From Listeria farberi (GTDB lineage Bacteria; Bacillota; Bacilli; Lactobacillales; Listeriaceae), in the NCBI RefSeq assembly GCF_014229245.1, contig NZ_JAARZJ010000004.1, positions 124,001 to 188,000 of the forward strand: a stretch of 64,000 bases of DNA. The letters are read 5' to 3'. A model generated the notes under the pieces. It saw only the letters and a program-made list of their open reading frames with translations. It was not told the DNA's origin and did no database searches. Below, piece by piece: positions 42,598-52,957 of the stretch. How positions within the stretch are numbered: position 1 is the stretch's first letter; each line of letters opens with the position of its first letter. The position numbers and the translations under genes are program-made.

Positions 42598-42626
42598 ATT
42601 ATAGCTCAATTTAGTAAATCCTTCAA
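42598..42626 (-). promoter_or_regulatory. sigma-A promoter of the ABC-F leader
   Basis: TTGAAG, a 17-nt spacer and consensus TATAAT on the minus strand, 215 nt before the ABC-F start codon. Confidence 0.78.
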
Positions 42627-42628
42627 GC

Positions 42629-42660
42629 TAAAAAAGCCGTGCAGCTCAAAATACACGGCT
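42629..42660 (-). terminator. terminator of the PRD regulator gene
   Basis: The stem AGCCGTG/CACGGCT followed by T6 on the minus strand, 14 nt after the stop codon and directly upstream of the ABC-F promoter. Confidence 0.82.
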
Positions 42661-42674
42661 CAATTTGTGACCAA

Positions 42675-44573
42675 TTATTCACTTTCTTCCACCATCATTT
42701 TTAGTTTTTGGATAAACTCTGCGAAACTTTCTGCCATTGATAAGCGTTTAGCATTGATTGGTTCAGAAACAATTTCCACAAATTTTTCAAAGAACTCGTT
42801 AAATTCATTGGCGTCTTTTTTACTGATGGCTACAAGAGCAACCAATTTTACTTTGACCTCATTCCAATAGATTGGTTCTTGAAGTGTCATAATCGAAACA
42901 CCGCTACGGAGGGCATCGTTTTTAATTGAATGTGGTATTGCAATACCTGAGGGAAAGCTAGTTGGGGCCATTTGTTCCCTTTTTTCAACTTTTTCTTTAA
43001 AATCAGCGGTCACAAAGGCTTGTTTTTCCATTTTAGACACCATTTGTCCTCTTATTTTTTGTGGTGTGAGTTCTGAGGGATCAATTTGATTAGAATAGAG
43101 TGACGGGACTATATAGCGGTCAATTTGTTGTCCAAGTAGATTGTTTTCGAGTATTTTTTTCTTTGTATGGATTCTGCTCGTAATTTTTTTAATATCTTTT
43201 GCAGTGAGTAATGGATGAATAAAAATCGAACCAGCTTTTTCGAGAGCGCTGTCCCGGTTTGTCGTTAAAATAATATCGTAATGTTCATCGCATCGCTCAT
43301 TTTCAATAACTTCAATGGTTGCCTCTTTTTCAAATAAGGCGCGTAGTTTTTTTAGCATATTATTTTTTAAATCATGGTAATCATCAACAAGAATACCGAT
43401 TTCTAGTTTGATATAATCACGGTTTTCGCTCTCTAAAAAAGAACCGATATGTAGTGCAATAAAGGAAATTTCGTCTTCATTAAAGTCAATTGCTAGTTTT
43501 TCTTGTAGTAAAGAGGAAATGTAAACTGCGATGTCAAAGGTTACAGGATAAGAGGTTTTAATATCTAGTAAACTTAAATTTCTTGTATAAGCTTTGTAAC
43601 GTGAACGGTAATATAAGCTTTGTACATGAATAGCAAGTTTAATAAAAAGTTGCTCGTTTTGAAGATCAATGAGGTACATTTCTTCCACGTTAGTGAGTAC
43701 TATTTTAAGTGCTTCAATGATTTTTCTATCCACAAATTGTTCTAATTCAGCTTGGTTGGCATTGGCTGCCTGCTCGTTTTGAAGGCCAACATAAAGAAGG
43801 CCAAGTTGCTTTGTTTCTGCTTCTGAAAAATGAATTTGGTATTCTTCTGAGAGTATTCCGGCTATTTTTTTTGAGATTTCGTATTCTTTAGAGTGTTTTC
43901 TAATAAGCGTTTTTTGCGTTTCGATGAGCGTATTTCCTTGTTGGATGCGAACGATACTGATGGCGTAATGTAAAACAATATTCATCATCGAGTATGGATT
44001 TGTTGTAATAGCTTCTTTTGCTAGAACTTCTTTTACAATACTTTGAAGCTTATCAATCGAAACTATTTCCAGCATTTCTTGGATGTGCCCTTTGATGCTT
44101 TCACGGTAGCCGCCTTCTTCATATAATAAAGAAATCATATACTTTCTTTTGGCGCGCTCTTTTCCGACGAGTTTAATTCGATTTTTATCAATGACAATCT
44201 GTACGTTTGCTTCTTTCAGTTCGTTTTTTAATTGTTGAATATCTTTTTTTAAAGTGACCTCTGAAATAAAAAGAATTTCTGCGAGATCAAATAAATCAAC
44301 GCCTGTTGTAGAGTTTTTAATTAATTCTAGTAATAATTTTGATTTTCGTTCTGTTATATCACTTCCTGCTTGAAAATCGTAGTGGATGGCCGAGTTAATT
44401 TGATACCCTTGCTTAGTTGAATTAATTAGATTTGGCGTCGCTTCATTTATCTTGTAGATATTGTTGCGAATGGTTCTTGTTGTACACTCGCAAAAATCTG
44501 CTAACTCATTTGAGGTAACCCACTTGTCTTCTTGTTTATACAAATAAGCTAGTATTTCTTTTTGAGTATCCAT
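42675..44573 (-). CDS. PRD-containing transcriptional activator of the PTS operon
   Basis: A 632-residue LicR/ManR-type regulator. Order: N-terminal HTH (residues 5-60, SNELADFCECTTRTIRNNIYKI), second Mga-like HTH (about 80-145), two PTS regulation domains (about 165-390, with conserved His in HYAISIVR, HVQSLYYR and ALHIGSFLE), an EIIB-like segment (about 400-490) and a C-terminal EIIA domain (about 490-632, with SGIAIPHSIKN). PTS phosphorylation should set its activity. It is the last gene of the operon, 72 nt after the glucosidase, and probably activates the IIB promoter. Confidence 0.9.
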   Translation of the reverse strand: MDTQKEILAYLYKQEDKWVTSNELADFCECTTRTIRNNIYKINEATPNLINSTKQGYQINSAIHYDFQAGSDITERKSKLLLELIKNSTTGVDLFDLAEILFISEVTLKKDIQQLKNELKEANVQIVIDKNRIKLVGKERAKRKYMISLLYEEGGYRESIKGHIQEMLEIVSIDKLQSIVKEVLAKEAITTNPYSMMNIVLHYAISIVRIQQGNTLIETQKTLIRKHSKEYEISKKIAGILSEEYQIHFSEAETKQLGLLYVGLQNEQAANANQAELEQFVDRKIIEALKIVLTNVEEMYLIDLQNEQLFIKLAIHVQSLYYRSRYKAYTRNLSLLDIKTSYPVTFDIAVYISSLLQEKLAIDFNEDEISFIALHIGSFLESENRDYIKLEIGILVDDYHDLKNNMLKKLRALFEKEATIEVIENERCDEHYDIILTTNRDSALEKAGSIFIHPLLTAKDIKKITSRIHTKKKILENNLLGQQIDRYIVPSLYSNQIDPSELTPQKIRGQMVSKMEKQAFVTADFKEKVEKREQMAPTSFPSGIAIPHSIKNDALRSGVSIMTLQEPIYWNEVKVKLVALVAISKKDANEFNEFFEKFVEIVSEPINAKRLSMAESFAEFIQKLKMMVEESE

Positions 44574-44598
44574 TCCTGTTACCCCCTATATATCGAAA

Positions 44599-44633
44599 GC
44601 CAGTTGTTTTAGCTATCAACTACCACAACTGGC
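44599..44633 (-). other. intercistronic hairpin between bgl and the PRD regulator
   Basis: GCCAGTTGT/ACAACTGGC, a perfect 9-bp stem with a 17-nt loop, without a U-tract. It could lower expression of the regulator or mark an RNA processing site. Confidence 0.55.
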
Positions 44634-44645
44634 GCTTCTGTTACA

Positions 44646-46459
<1,814 letters not shown>

Positions 46460-46473
46460 TTTAGTTCCTCCAA

Positions 46474-47742
46474 TCAATTTGTTACCATTTCTTTCTCTGC
46501 TTCTATCGCGTCTAATTTTTCTTGTTTGAGTAGTGAATTATCGTATGCTTTAAAGAACGGAAGATAAACCAGCCATGTGATGACGATAATCGCTAAACAA
46601 ACAATAACCGCACGGAAATCTTGTGTTGCGAGATAAGATGTTACTGGGTAAGGCATGTACCATAGCAAGAACGACTGCGCGGGTATACTTACTAAATCCA
46701 TTGACATAACGAAATAAGCGATACTTGGGACTAAGAAAGCGTTAATCCATGTTGGTATCATTAAGTATGGATTAAATGCAATTGGTGCTCCGAAGAATAA
46801 TGGTTCGTTGATGTTAAAAATCGATGGAACAATAACTGCTTTTCCAATTGCTTTTAGTTGTAAAGATTTACTTAAAATCAGCATCATAATCGAAAGCGAT
46901 AATGTTGTTCCCACTCCGCCGATTGAAATTAACGCGTAAACTGTTTCTTGAGTTGCTATGTTTGATGCACTTGCACCATTTGCTACGGCTTGTGAGTTTT
47001 CTGCAAGTCCTGCCATATAAACTGGATAAATTGCTGGCATCATTACCCAACCAGAAATCCCGAATGTATAAAGAAAAGCGGGAATGAAAACTGAAAGCAC
47101 AAAACCTGGATAAGATTGTACAATCGATGCGAGTGGGCTAAACACAGCCACAATAACTTCAAAGAAATCGATATTAAATTGAACTGTAATTAACCAACCA
47201 ACGATTAAAATAAAAGTAATTGGTAGTAAACTGTTAAACCAGCCGACAACGAAATCAGGTATTGGCGTATCTTCACTGAACAGCGAACGCTTCGCCGCAA
47301 AATTCATTACACAACCAACAAATAGTCCTGTTGTAATGGACAAGAACATTCCAGTTGCCCCAAATCTAGATAAAATAAAAACGGCATCTCCATTTGCTGA
47401 AATAGTCGGAAATAGTAACATTAAAAATAATACAAGTCCAGTAGCTCCGGAAATTAATTTTTGACTGCTATTCCCTTTTTTCTCCATTAGATAATACGGG
47501 ATTAAAAATGCTACGACTAAACCAAACATCCCAAACGAAAAATTACTTATCATCGAAAAATCAGGCATACCGGGGAATAAATTTTTAAGTAATGAAACGA
47601 TGGTGACTAAAGAACCGACAAAAACGAGCGGAAGCGCAGACATAATTGCATCTTGAATTGCTGATACCCAAGGATTTTTAACAACTTTATTTACTTTTGG
47701 TGCAAATTTATTTGTCATAAAATCCATCACTTTGTTGTTCAT
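46474..47742 (-). CDS. PTS lactose/cellobiose-family IIC permease
   Basis: A 422-residue membrane permease of the CelB/Lac family with about ten helices. Diagnostic parts are the N-terminal amphipathic KVVKNPWVSAIQDAIMSALPLVFVGSL, the periplasmic-gate GGVGTTLSLSIMML, and the substrate-site FNINEPLFFGAPIAFNPYLMIP motif. It follows IIB by 4 nt and precedes IIA by 14 nt. Sugar specificity cannot be told; the linked GH1 gene suggests a beta-glucoside. Confidence 0.94.
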   Translation of the reverse strand: MNNKVMDFMTNKFAPKVNKVVKNPWVSAIQDAIMSALPLVFVGSLVTIVSLLKNLFPGMPDFSMISNFSFGMFGLVVAFLIPYYLMEKKGNSSQKLISGATGLVLFLMLLFPTISANGDAVFILSRFGATGMFLSITTGLFVGCVMNFAAKRSLFSEDTPIPDFVVGWFNSLLPITFILIVGWLITVQFNIDFFEVIVAVFSPLASIVQSYPGFVLSVFIPAFLYTFGISGWVMMPAIYPVYMAGLAENSQAVANGASASNIATQETVYALISIGGVGTTLSLSIMMLILSKSLQLKAIGKAVIVPSIFNINEPLFFGAPIAFNPYLMIPTWINAFLVPSIAYFVMSMDLVSIPAQSFLLWYMPYPVTSYLATQDFRAVIVCLAIIVITWLVYLPFFKAYDNSLLKQEKLDAIEAEKEMVTN

Positions 47743-47746
47743 CCTT

Positions 47747-48052
47747 TTATCCCTCCATATTTAAAATAAGATCAAGTGCTTTTTCACCGTTAAGCGTCCC
47801 ATATGTTGCTTGAGGAATGACTGATACTAAAACATCTTTATCAGCTACTTTTTGCTTTAAATCATCTAACATATAGGCTAAATGTGGACCAATGAGTAAA
47901 TAATCGATTTCGTTTATTCTTTCATCAATTTGTGATTCACTGGCTGCTTTCACGGTCACTTGTTCTCCACGTTTTTTTGCTGCTTTTCTAATCGCCGCTG
48001 CCATAAATCCACTTGAAGCTCCTGACCCACAAATGAGTAAAATGTTTTTCAT
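47747..48052 (-). CDS. PTS lactose/cellobiose-family IIB component
   Basis: A 101-residue phosphocarrier. The active Cys is residue 8 in LLICGSGASSGFMAAAI; the rest has the alternating beta/alpha pattern of IIB-Lac. It is the first gene of the IIB-IIC-IIA-bgl-regulator operon. The ATG follows GGGAGGATACAAA. Confidence 0.94.
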   Translation of the reverse strand: MKNILLICGSGASSGFMAAAIRKAAKKRGEQVTVKAASESQIDERINEIDYLLIGPHLAYMLDDLKQKVADKDVLVSVIPQATYGTLNGEKALDLILNMEG

Positions 48053-48083
48053 TTTGTATCCTCCCTTTCCTTAACTTACTTTT

Positions 48084-48112
48084 ATTATATAAATGACTGA
48101 ATCCGCTTACAA
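48084..48112 (-). promoter_or_regulatory. promoter of the PTS-bgl operon
   Basis: TTGTAA, a 17-nt spacer and TATAAT on the minus strand. The -35 overlaps a cre-like site, and a palindrome lies just upstream. Confidence 0.7.
48098..48111 (+). promoter_or_regulatory. CcpA cre-like site
   Basis: TGAATCCGCTTACA matches the cre consensus TGWAANCGNTNWCA except at one position. It covers the -35 and spacer of the PTS operon promoter, as expected for catabolite repression. Confidence 0.6.
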
Positions 48113-48121
48113 ATATACTTT

Positions 48122-48139
48122 TTTCCTACTGGTAGGAAA
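48122..48139 (-). promoter_or_regulatory. 18-bp palindrome upstream of the PTS promoter
   Basis: TTTCCTAC-TG-GTAGGAAA has perfect 8-bp arms, 10 nt upstream of the -35 box. The position suits an activator; the PRD regulator at the end of the operon is the natural candidate. Confidence 0.6.
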
Positions 48140-48144
48140 GTACG

Positions 48145-48181
48145 CAAAAAAAGAACCCCTTCGCTTGATGCGAAGGAGTTC
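48145..48181 (-). terminator. terminator of the semialdehyde dehydrogenase gene
   Basis: A 12-bp stem GGAACTCCTTCGC/GCGAAGGGGTTC with a 5-nt loop and T7 on the minus strand. Confidence 0.9.
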
Positions 48182-48195
48182 CATGCTCGTTTGAT

Positions 48196-49662
48196 TTAAT
48201 CACGATATTTTAAGTTAATGAATTTCACTTGGATGTATTCTTCCATTCCGTAATGACCATTTTCACGGCCAAAGCCTGAATGTTTTACACCACCAAATGG
48301 AGTTTCTGGATTGGATATGGCGATTTCGTTTGCACCAACCATACCATACTCTAAGGCTGCACCAACTTTTTCAACGCGTGCTAAATCTTTAGTATAGAAA
48401 TAAGAAGCGAGACCGAATTCGCTATCATTCGCCATTTCAATTGCTTCGTCTTCCGTTTCAAAAACGATGAGCGGAATTACGGGACCGAATGTTTCTTCAT
48501 AAAAGATGTTCATTTCACGAGTGACGTTATCTAAAACAGTTGGTTTATAGAAGTTACCTTTGTTGTAGTCAGAGCCAGTTAATCGTTCGCCACCAGTTAG
48601 GACTTTGGCGCCTTTATCCGTCGCGTTTTTAAGTTGTTTATCGATTTTGTCGATGGCATCTTCGCGAATAAGTGGGCCAACATTGACATCGTCTAAACCG
48701 TTCCCGACTTTTAGTTTTTCTACTTTAGCGACTAATGCTTTAGTGAATTTTTCTTTGATTTCTTTTGCAACAAAAATGCGGTTTGGTGATACACATACTT
48801 GGCCATTGTTACGGAATTTTGCTGCAATTAAATCATCTACAGCAGCTTCAAGGTTAGCATCCGCAAATACGATAAATGGTGCATGTCCACCAAGTTCAAG
48901 CGAGATTTTCTTTAATGTGTCAGCAGATTGTTTAAATAGTGTTTGGCCGACTTTTGTCGAGCCTGTAAACGTTAATTTGCGGACATCATCACTATCTGTT
49001 AAAGTTTCACCGATTTCTTTCGAGCTACCCATGACAATATTAGCAACGCCTTTTGGTAAGCCTGCTTCTTCAAAAATTTCAAAGATAGCTAAAGCCGAAA
49101 GTGGTGTATCTCCAGATGGTTTTAAAACAATGGTATTACCTGTAGCTAGTGCTGGTGCGAGTTTTCGTGTCACCATTCCACCCGGGAAATTCCACGGAGT
49201 AATTGCTGCTACTACACCAATTGGTTGTTTTTTTACGATAAACGCATGGTTGTTTGGAGCTGGGATTGTTTCTCCGTATAGTCTTCTTGCTTCTTCCGCC
49301 GCGAATCGGAAATTTTCCGCACCGGTTAAAACTTCTCCTTTTGATTCTTTTAATGGTTTACCTTGTTCTAGGGTCATAATTTTTGCTAAAGTATCCGCTC
49401 TTTCTTCCATTAAATCAGCAATATTATGCAAGAGTTTGACGCGGTCAGCTAGTTCCATTTTAGCCCAATCGGGAAAAGCGTGTTTTGCAGCTTTAATCGC
49501 TTCTTTTGTTTCGTTAGGTCCTGCTTGAGCAATTTTCGCGATGACTTCACCGTTTGCTGGATTTACAATATCTTTTGTTTCTTTATTATCGCCGTCTGTC
49601 CATTTTCCATTAATAAATAATTTAGTTTGAACTTTTGGTAAGGCTGTTTCTTTAATACTCAA
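48196..49662 (-). CDS. gabD: succinate-semialdehyde dehydrogenase, NAD(P)+
   Basis: A 488-residue aldehyde dehydrogenase. The cofactor motif ITPWNFPGG, catalytic Glu in ISLELGGHAP, catalytic Cys in FRNNGQVCVSPNRIFV and the KHSGFGRENG C-terminus fit the GabD group, which feeds the GABA shunt. The start is TTG (MSIKETALPK), 8 nt after AAGGAG; an in-frame GTG overlaps that site. It is a single gene with a possible sigma-B promoter upstream; sigma-B control of the Listeria homologue (lmo0913, from memory) is reported. Confidence 0.88.
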   Translation of the reverse strand: MSIKETALPKVQTKLFINGKWTDGDNKETKDIVNPANGEVIAKIAQAGPNETKEAIKAAKHAFPDWAKMELADRVKLLHNIADLMEERADTLAKIMTLEQGKPLKESKGEVLTGAENFRFAAEEARRLYGETIPAPNNHAFIVKKQPIGVVAAITPWNFPGGMVTRKLAPALATGNTIVLKPSGDTPLSALAIFEIFEEAGLPKGVANIVMGSSKEIGETLTDSDDVRKLTFTGSTKVGQTLFKQSADTLKKISLELGGHAPFIVFADANLEAAVDDLIAAKFRNNGQVCVSPNRIFVAKEIKEKFTKALVAKVEKLKVGNGLDDVNVGPLIREDAIDKIDKQLKNATDKGAKVLTGGERLTGSDYNKGNFYKPTVLDNVTREMNIFYEETFGPVIPLIVFETEDEAIEMANDSEFGLASYFYTKDLARVEKVGAALEYGMVGANEIAISNPETPFGGVKHSGFGRENGHYGMEEYIQVKFINLKYRD

Positions 49663-49758
49663 AAATACCACTCCTTAGTAAATTTTTCTGTCCGAATCTA
49701 TCGTTGCTTATAATAGTGTTTTCCACAAATCGAAAAATTTAATCAGGATTTTCCTCTT

Positions 49759-49786
49759 AAACCCAGAAAATGGTTTATAAGAAAAC
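49759..49786 (-). promoter_or_regulatory. possible sigma-B promoter of gabD
   Basis: GTTTTC, a 16-nt spacer and GGGTTT on the minus strand. The -10 is imperfect and the spacer at the long end, so this is tentative. Confidence 0.35.
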
Positions 49787-49843
49787 TGGCTCCATCCCAG
49801 CATGATGGGCTCGAGCAACTTTTAAAAAAACTTTAATTTTTTC

Positions 49844-49880
49844 AAAAAAAACTAGCTGCAATCACCGCAACTAGTTTTTT
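49844..49880 (-). terminator. terminator of the formate/nitrite transporter gene
   Basis: The stem CTAGTTGC/GCAGCTAG (one G-U) extended by AAA/TTT and followed by T8 on the minus strand. Confidence 0.82.
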
Positions 49881-49884
49881 TATA

Positions 49885-50697
49885 TTAACTTTCTTCAATT
49901 GGTTGATGTATTTCTTCTTTTACTTTTTTCGGTGCGTTTTTCTTATATGCAAGGAAATAGAAAAGGCTGACAAAAACTGCTCCGCCGACTACATTTCCGA
50001 GGTATACTGGGATGACGTTCCAAATAAAATCTGCCCATGAATAGTATCCAGCGAAAATTGCGGCTGGGATAATAAACATATTGGCGACAACGTGCTGAAA
50101 TCCGATAGCTACAAAAGCCATGACGGGGAACCAAATACCGAGGATTTTCCCAGCAAAGTCTTTTGCCGCGTAACAAAGCCAAACAGCAATTCCAACAAAC
50201 CAGTTACACCCTATACCTGAAACAAAAGCAACCCAGAAAGGATCGTTAATTTTTGCTCCAGCTGTTGCAAGTGTTTTTGGTAAAAAATCTCCTTCAGTTA
50301 AGCCGACGAAATGCCCAAAGAAGTAAGCGACGAAAAAAGCGCCGACTAAGTTCATGACGGACACAATCGCCCAGTTTCTAAGTAATTGTTGGAAGGAAAT
50401 CTTTTTGTCATACCAAGCAATCGCTACCGCCATCATGTTGCCAGTGATTAATTCTCCTCCACCAAGTAAGATGCATACAAGCCCAACTGGAAAAAGACTC
50501 GCACCAATAAGTGTTGCAAAACTGCCCCATTCGTGAGGCATTGTTCCCACTGCACGTATGTATAATAAGTAACCAAGAGATATAAAAGCGCCACCTAAAA
50601 AACCTAGTAAAACGAGTGTTAATGTACTCGAATTTGCTTTTTGTGTTCCTTTTTCAATCGTAATCTCTGTTACTTCCTGCGGGCTATAATATCCCAC
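49885..50697 (-). CDS. formate/nitrite transporter (FocA/NirC family)
   Basis: A 270-residue pentameric channel protein with six membrane helices. The family signature is seen in GGAFISLGYLLYIRAVG, ELITGNMMAVAIAWYDKKIS, GIGCNWFVGIAVWLCYAAKDFAGKI and QHVVANMFIIPAAIFAGY. It could export formate from pyruvate-formate lyase or take up nitrite. It is monocistronic, downstream of the GyrI-like gene and upstream of gabD on the same strand, each with its own terminator. Confidence 0.92.
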   Translation of the reverse strand: MGYYSPQEVTEITIEKGTQKANSSTLTLVLLGFLGGAFISLGYLLYIRAVGTMPHEWGSFATLIGASLFPVGLVCILLGGGELITGNMMAVAIAWYDKKISFQQLLRNWAIVSVMNLVGAFFVAYFFGHFVGLTEGDFLPKTLATAGAKINDPFWVAFVSGIGCNWFVGIAVWLCYAAKDFAGKILGIWFPVMAFVAIGFQHVVANMFIIPAAIFAGYYSWADFIWNVIPVYLGNVVGGAVFVSLFYFLAYKKNAPKKVKEEIHQPIEES

Positions 50698-50776
50698 ATG
50701 AATCCCTTCCTTCTTGTTAAAATAATCACAAAATTGCGTTCTTATTATAGCATAATCAAAAACAGCTTGCTAGTAT

Positions 50777-50804
50777 CAAAAAGCCCGGCACAAAAGTCCG
50801 AGCT
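50777..50804 (-). terminator. terminator of the GyrI-like gene
   Basis: A 7-bp stem AGCTCGG/CCGGGCT (one G-U) with T5 on the minus strand. Confidence 0.68.
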
Positions 50805-50810
50805 CGCGTT

Positions 50811-51314
50811 TTACGTATGGAGTTCTTTTACAACAGGGATTCTAATTTCAATATCCGCACTTTCTTCGTCATTTTTTGTATATACTTCTAATTTAAATGG
50901 TAACGGATCAAAAACTGGATTGTTGGCAGTAATATACGGTTTGTAATCTTTTTCCTGTATTGCCCGTGCTATTTCCTCGTAACTTTCGAGTATATCGGTC
51001 CGAGCTATATGTTCCGCCACAAAATAAGTATGAGCGGGAACTTCAATCCATTCAAGTGGGTCTTTTAAGTTCGCGTATTTTTGCTCAACTGGTATTGCAG
51101 TATAATACGTTATACCATCTTCTATATTATGGACAGAAATACCATAGAATTGCTTAATTTCCGAAAAATCATCTAATTCTTGCGCAAGTTCGAGCATTTC
51201 TTTAAAAGCACTTTTAATTTTTGTATGGTATGCTTCTGTTTTAAGTCCTTCGTGAACAAGCGCAATACCCGTGAAACCTTCCCATTCTTCTAATCGTCCT
51301 AGTTTAATCGCCAT
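50811..51314 (-). CDS. GyrI-like effector-binding domain protein
   Basis: A 167-residue protein consisting only of a SOUL/GyrI-like ligand-binding domain without any DNA-binding part. The pattern EGFTGIALVHEG, YGISVHNIEDGITYYTAIPVEQ, EWIEVPAHTYFVAEH and DIEIRIPVVKEL fits the family. The start is the ATG of MAIKLG after AAAGGAG; a 24-residue longer reading is unsupported. A clear sigma-B promoter sits about 85 nt upstream, so it is a general-stress protein. Ligand unknown. Confidence 0.8.
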   Translation of the reverse strand: MAIKLGRLEEWEGFTGIALVHEGLKTEAYHTKIKSAFKEMLELAQELDDFSEIKQFYGISVHNIEDGITYYTAIPVEQKYANLKDPLEWIEVPAHTYFVAEHIARTDILESYEEIARAIQEKDYKPYITANNPVFDPLPFKLEVYTKNDEESADIEIRIPVVKELHT

Positions 51315-51398
51315 GATTAACACTCCTTTTAAAAAGAATATTACAGCAGAAGATTCATAGATGATTTTGAACTTTTCTATTCGCATAACATATGGTAA

Positions 51399-51424
51399 TT
51401 ACCCTACTAAACATTACTTAAAAC
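51399..51424 (-). promoter_or_regulatory. sigma-B promoter of the GyrI-like gene
   Basis: GTTT, a 16-nt spacer and GGGTAA on the minus strand. The -35 lies inside the last codons of the upstream DUF1648 gene. Confidence 0.78.
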
Positions 51425-52521
51425 AAGATACTAATGAAAACAATCGCTACAATAATAAAAACAAAAGTAAGCCACGCGACAGGACGAGCAGTGTTAATAG
51501 TCCAACCAATGCCAAAACGTTTCTCAACAAATAAAGCAGGATCATTCCTGTTAAAATAAATTACTCCAGCTTTCCAAAACGCATCATCATCACGAATTGG
51601 TTTATTCACATTATCTGGTTCGTTAGCAAATTTTAGCCTACTTCCGCCTTGTCCTACTTTTACGGCTAGAAGAACTGTTCCAAGTAAAATTAAAATGATA
51701 GAAATACTCATGGTAATCATTATAATTTCAGGTGAGAGTGAAAGTAAAATAACTACTTGCATTACGAGAAAATCAATAACCAGAATAACGCACATAATCA
51801 ACATTGCTTTACTAGAAATTTGTCTAAACAGCATATTCCGTTTTAACGAATCTGTCGGGTTTTCGTTTTCCACCGTTTGTTTGCTTCTCGCAATAACGAA
51901 ATTAATAAATATAAATAAAGCAATCATTCCTAATTGCAGCATTGGTAAAAGTAACGCTGCACTCACGGATTTTTGAACGGTATCAGTCACTACCCCATTC
52001 ATATCAAAATGGACTGGGAAAGCCTCTGGTGCAATTGGATAGAATACTACTGTAATCGCAAGTGTGATAATAAAAATAAGTAATGGCACTACAAACCAAG
52101 TATACGAAATAACCATTTTCCTACGATGAAAACTAGTATCTACCATGATAATAGAATTGGTTGAAATTTCGCCAGACTCGATTTTTTCTCTTTTCCATTG
52201 TAATGTTATTTGGTGAAAACGATAGTAAATAATGAAAGAAACAATTAATTGACCAAACATGGATAGGATAAAGATTCCCGCTTGGAAGTTTTCACTCCAA
52301 TGAAGACCTTGAATTAATGCAATCCCAATGATAGCAATTAACACCGTCCATAAAATCACTTGACCAACATATTGTTTTTTTAATTGCGTTAGTTCTGCAT
52401 TTCGGTTAGCACGTTCCCCTACATTTACACCAAAACATTCGGATTTACGTGTCACAAATGGGGTAATTGCTTGTAGAGAAATAATAGCAATACTGACAAA
52501 AATATAAATGATGATTTCCAT
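51418..52521 (-). CDS. DUF1648/SdpI-like multi-pass membrane protein
   Basis: A 367-residue membrane protein with about eight helices. The central motif IAPEAFPVHFDMNGVVTDTVQKS is the DUF1648 signature, seen in SdpI-type immunity proteins and YtrA-linked partners. A C-terminal soluble segment (GRSRLKFANEPDNVNKPIRDDDAFWKAGVIYFNRNDPALFVEKRFGIGWTIN) fits DUF5808. It follows a YtrA-like GntR gene by 2 nt, and the pair is a single operon. Possible role in resisting cell-envelope toxins or peptides is inference. Confidence 0.82.
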   Translation of the reverse strand: MEIIIYIFVSIAIISLQAITPFVTRKSECFGVNVGERANRNAELTQLKKQYVGQVILWTVLIAIIGIALIQGLHWSENFQAGIFILSMFGQLIVSFIIYYRFHQITLQWKREKIESGEISTNSIIMVDTSFHRRKMVISYTWFVVPLLIFIITLAITVVFYPIAPEAFPVHFDMNGVVTDTVQKSVSAALLLPMLQLGMIALFIFINFVIARSKQTVENENPTDSLKRNMLFRQISSKAMLIMCVILVIDFLVMQVVILLSLSPEIIMITMSISIILILLGTVLLAVKVGQGGSRLKFANEPDNVNKPIRDDDAFWKAGVIYFNRNDPALFVEKRFGIGWTINTARPVAWLTFVFIIVAIVFISILF

Positions 52522-52523
52522 AA

Positions 52524-52916
52524 CTACTCCACACTCCGCCCTTTTATTTCGTCAAAAATAGCTCTACTGATTTCTAGCCACTCATCTTCACTCACACTAC
52601 GTACAATCGACTCAGCTATTAAAGGTCTTAGTTTTGTTTGTAGTTTGGTGAAAAATAATTGATCTGCTTTTGCCACACCATCTGGATGTATAACTACTCC
52701 TTTTTGGCGGTGTATTTGAATAAATCCTTCTTGCTTTAAGATTTGGTATGCTTTATTTACGGTATGAAAATTAATACCAATATCTGCACCAAGACTTCTC
52801 ACAGAAGGAAGTTTATCTCCCGGTAAAAGTTCCCGTTTTGCCATGCCTTCGATAATTTGATTACATATTTGTGTATAAATCGGCTCGTCTGATTGTAAAT
52901 CAATCGCGAGTAACAT
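52524..52916 (-). CDS. YtrA-subfamily GntR regulator
   Basis: A 130-residue regulator. The winged helix (residues 10-75, GDKLPSVRSLGADIGINFHTVNKAYQILKQEGFIQ) is followed by only a short dimerisation tail, the design of the YtrA group. It is first in the operon with the DUF1648 protein, 2 nt apart. A 21-bp palindrome covers its own -10 box, so autorepression is expected. Confidence 0.9.
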   Translation of the reverse strand: MLLAIDLQSDEPIYTQICNQIIEGMAKRELLPGDKLPSVRSLGADIGINFHTVNKAYQILKQEGFIQIHRQKGVVIHPDGVAKADQLFFTKLQTKLRPLIAESIVRSVSEDEWLEISRAIFDEIKGRSVE

Positions 52917-52936
52917 ACAAACACCTCTTCTCTAAC

Positions 52937-52957
52937 TGTTATATATATTGTATAACA
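52937..52957 (-). promoter_or_regulatory. YtrA-type operator
   Basis: TGTTATA-N7-TATAACA, a perfect 7-bp inverted repeat overlapping the -10 of the GntR operon. Confidence 0.65.

Noticed and set aside
48605-49528. 307-codon open frame antisense to gabD
   Set aside because: It is a mirror of the strongly coded aldehyde dehydrogenase frame; no ribosome site, and its protein is Ser/Ala-rich low-complexity sequence without domains.
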